Part shown: one piece after another, positions 61,772-64,000 of the stretch
Numbering within the stretch: position 1 is the first letter of the stretch
Layout: each line of letters opens with the position of its first letter
Source of the DNA: Tridacna crocea
Lineage: Eukaryota; Mollusca; Bivalvia; Cardiida; Cardiidae
Direction: 5' to 3'
NCBI GenBank assembly: GCA_943736015.1
Contig: OX031063.1
Location: 4,321,001-4,385,000, forward strand
DNA: 64,000 nt
Position numbers and translations under genes: made by a program
The notes under the pieces: generated by a model
Told to the model about the DNA's origin: nothing
The model's input: only the letters and a program-made list of their open reading frames with translations
Database searches by the model: none

Positions 61772-63018
61772 CGGTTTAAAGAATATTTGACTTAAAATGT
61801 AATCTCTACATGTCAAAATTTCACTTCTAAAGGTCTTCACTGGGTGAAATTTTGACATGTACAGATTACATTTTTTGTTAAATATTCTTTGAACTTGATC
61901 AGAGTATTTTCTTAGAGATATCTGGTAGTGTAAATTCACCATATATCGACACCTTAAGCATGTACCTCTATTGAAGATACTGAGGAATGTATTTTAGCCT
62001 GTTATCTGGTCACTTTGAAAGACCAGTTTTCATTGGCTTAATTTTCAATACAAGGCTGTTAAAGAAGCACGTATAAACCAATCACTAAGCCTTTTATAGG
62101 AGGGGCAAAGTCGGCGTTTTTACAACATGAGTTTGAAAATGGGTCACGTTCATCAAGAAAAACATTCTGATCAAGTTTAAAGATTATTTCACTAAAAATG
62201 TAATTTCTATATGTCAAAATTTCATCCAGTGACCTAATTTTTGACCTGACATGGCCCATTTTCACACTTATCCGAGCTATCATTATGGCAGACATTCTGA
62301 TTAAGTCTGATGAAGAGGGCTGAACGGAAAATGTGGCCTCAGGGCTGTAAACAAGGTTTTTTTCCAAGATTTGACATAGTGACCTCTTTTTGACCTGACA
62401 TGACCCATTTTTGAACTTGTCCAAGATATTATTAAAGCAAACATTCTGACCAACGTTCAAGGGTATGGACAGAAAATGTGGCATCTGGAGAGAGCACAAG
62501 GTTTTTTCTTTTTAAAGATTTGACCTGGTAACATAGTTTTTTTACTCGACATGGCCCATTTTCAAACTCGATGAACAGATAACGTTAATTTCAAGACAAA
62601 CATTCTGACTAACTTTCAAGAGTATTTGGCAGAAAATGAGGCTCCTTGAACGTACACAAGGTTTTTCTAAGATTTGACCTCGTGACTTAGTATCTGAACC
62701 TACAAGGCCTATTTTAGACCTCTTTCGAGATATCATCAAGGAAAATATTCTGACCAACTTTCAGGTGTATTGGACATAAAATGTGGCCTCTAGAACGTGC
62801 ACAAGGTTTTTCTAAGATTTGATCTTGTGGCCTAGTGTTGAATTGGACATAAAATATTTTCACACTCTTCAGAGATAACCTCAAGGCAAACATTCTGACA
62901 AAGTTTCATTGGTATAGAACCGAAAATGTGGCCTCTAGAGCGTACACAAGGTAAAACCTTTACGACGCTCGACGGACACCGGAGCACTATCACAATAGCT
63001 CACCATAAGCACTTTGTG
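61772..63018 (+). repeat. 145-bp bivalve-type tandem repeat array with Helitron-like 3' end
   Basis: Units carry CATGGCCCATTTTC, AAACATTCTGAC and ACACAAGGTTTTTCTAAGAT. Unit starts at about 62262, 62404, 62551, 62707 and 62845. The array closes with GCACTTTGTGCTCAG, related to the 60061 terminus. Confidence 0.8.
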
Positions 63019-63019
63019 C

Positions 63020-63062
63020 TCAGTTTACCTTTACCTTGTTTACCTTGTCCTTGAGATGTTGT
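63020..63062 (-). repeat. LINE 3' end with short tandem repeats
   Basis: On the minus strand the retrotransposon 3' UTR closes with ACAAGGTAAACAAGGTAAAG, a short 3' terminal repeat of the kind seen in CR1/L2-like LINEs. Confidence 0.5.
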
Positions 63063-63990
63063 TTAGGCTTCTGCCTCTAATGATCCTTTTTGATTATTTT
63101 CGTCTATATTGTCCGCTTCCGGCCCATAGGAAGAAGGAGAAAAGTTGATTGGGTGTTTTTTCCATACTTTATTTATGAAATTTTCAAAACTGTTCACATT
63201 GTGACAATTTTCTATGTCTACAGGCAGTTTATTCCAGTTTTCAACGACTCGATTCGCAAAACTGAATTTTTGATGTTTGTTTTGCACTGTGGCTGATATA
63301 ATTTAAAAGTGTGTCCTCTAGTAACAGTTGTTAATCTTGAAGGTTTCCCATGTTTTGGGTAAAGTTTGGTTTCATCTAATCTATCTATATTCTTGTGAAT
63401 TATAAAGGCTTGGATGACATCCGATCTTAATCGTCGATATTCTAATGATGGTAGACCTAATGATCTTAGCCTCTCTGTACATGATTTGTTCTTCATCTCT
63501 GGTAGATTTTTGTTGCTCTTCTTTTTATATTTTCCAATTTAGTGGATTCCTTCTTATAGGCTGTTGACCAGATGGCGCTACCATATTCCAGGTGTGGTCG
63601 TATGAAACTTTTTATATATGATCAGGAACATGCCTTTGTCCATGTCGTTGAAAGATCTTTTAATAAGGCCCACCATCTGATTTGCTTTCTTTACTTTAGA
63701 GTCGATATGTATTTTGAAATTCAATTGACGGTCAATATAAATTCTTAAATCCTTCTCGTCTGATACTTTTTGAATGTCCTGTCCAAACAGCCTTTACGTT
63801 GAATCTACTTTTTTCCAAGGTGAAAGTGTTTACATTTATCCTTATTAAACTTTAGCAGCAAGCGGTTTGACCAATTTTCCTATTTTTATCGAGATCTTCC
63901 TGTAACAATTTCTGATCTTCCTGGGTGTTAACAGTTGAATATATTTTTTTATTTCATGCTTTCCGGTAGGATATCGAGAAATAGCAGTGA
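63063..63990 (-). pseudogene. Non-LTR retrotransposon reverse transcriptase C-terminal end, broken
   Basis: Read right to left on the minus strand: DLRIYIDRQLNFKIHIDSKV, KKANQMVGLIKRSF, FIRPHLEYGSAIWSTAYKK, LENIKRRATKIYQR, then after a frameshift near 63500 ERLRSLGLPSLEYRRLRSDV, and after another change near 63290 FANRVVENWNKLPVDIENC. This is the conserved tail of jockey/CR1-type endonuclease-reverse transcriptases in marine invertebrates. Palm-domain catalytic motifs lie outside the window or are lost. The element appears to end near 63025 in short AAGGTAAA-like tandem repeats. Confidence 0.85.
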
Positions 63991-64000
63991 AAATATTTTT

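Overview
The window is eukaryotic and looks like a bivalve mollusc genome. The genes have introns with GT/AG boundaries, the intergenic DNA is AT-rich, and several repeats are of types I know from bivalves: cores of about 145 and 166 bp that open with AACAAGAGGACCATGATGG, and a CTCGGATYAGCCTGCGC foldback family. A heterodont bivalve such as Dreissena or a venerid is my guess. Genus is not determinable from sequence alone.

Four pieces of protein-coding sequence can be supported. (1) 7810-9294 (+) is a 494-residue, probably disordered protein carrying nine (D/E)HxY tetrapeptides, the HCF-1 binding motif. (2) 34290-21476 (-) is a complete 11-coding-exon ST13 (Hip, Hsc70-interacting protein) gene; all splice phases agree and the product has 422 residues. 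(3) 49237-45332 (-) is a gene with a Crypton-derived tyrosine-recombinase-like (DUF3504) domain. (4) 53786-51952 (-) is a duplicate of only the first two coding exons of ST13. It lies directly upstream of (3) on the same strand. A candidate linking exon at 50684-50603 makes all reading-frame phases match, so (3) and (4) may form one chimeric gene.

The rest is mostly mobile DNA. The dominant component is a TTAA-flanked MITE of about 230 bp with a strong central hairpin, built on AATGCTGGTTACCAGCATT or the variant ATTGCTCGTTACGAGCAAT. About ninety copies or fragments cover roughly a quarter of the window, and more than twenty of them lie in ST13 introns. The copies nest, stack end to end sharing one TTAA, and form head-head and tail-tail foldbacks.

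Layout: 0.3-2.3 kb, minisatellite in inverted arms; 2.3-7.4 kb, MITEs, SINEs and a GTCACAGG-A(n) foldback; 7.8-9.3 kb, the HCF-motif gene; 9.3-21.4 kb, MITE-rich intergenic DNA; 21.4-35 kb, ST13; 35-45 kb, MITE clusters and foldbacks; 45-54 kb, the Crypton-derived gene and partial ST13 copy; 54-57.3 kb, MITEs and unique DNA; 57.3-60.1 kb, a Helitron-like 166-bp array carrying a nested transposon; 60.1-61.4 kb, a PIF/Harbinger element with TAA target duplication; 61.4-63.0 kb, a 145-bp tandem family with a C/G-rich foldback; 63.0-64.0 kb, the end of a non-LTR retrotransposon on the minus strand.
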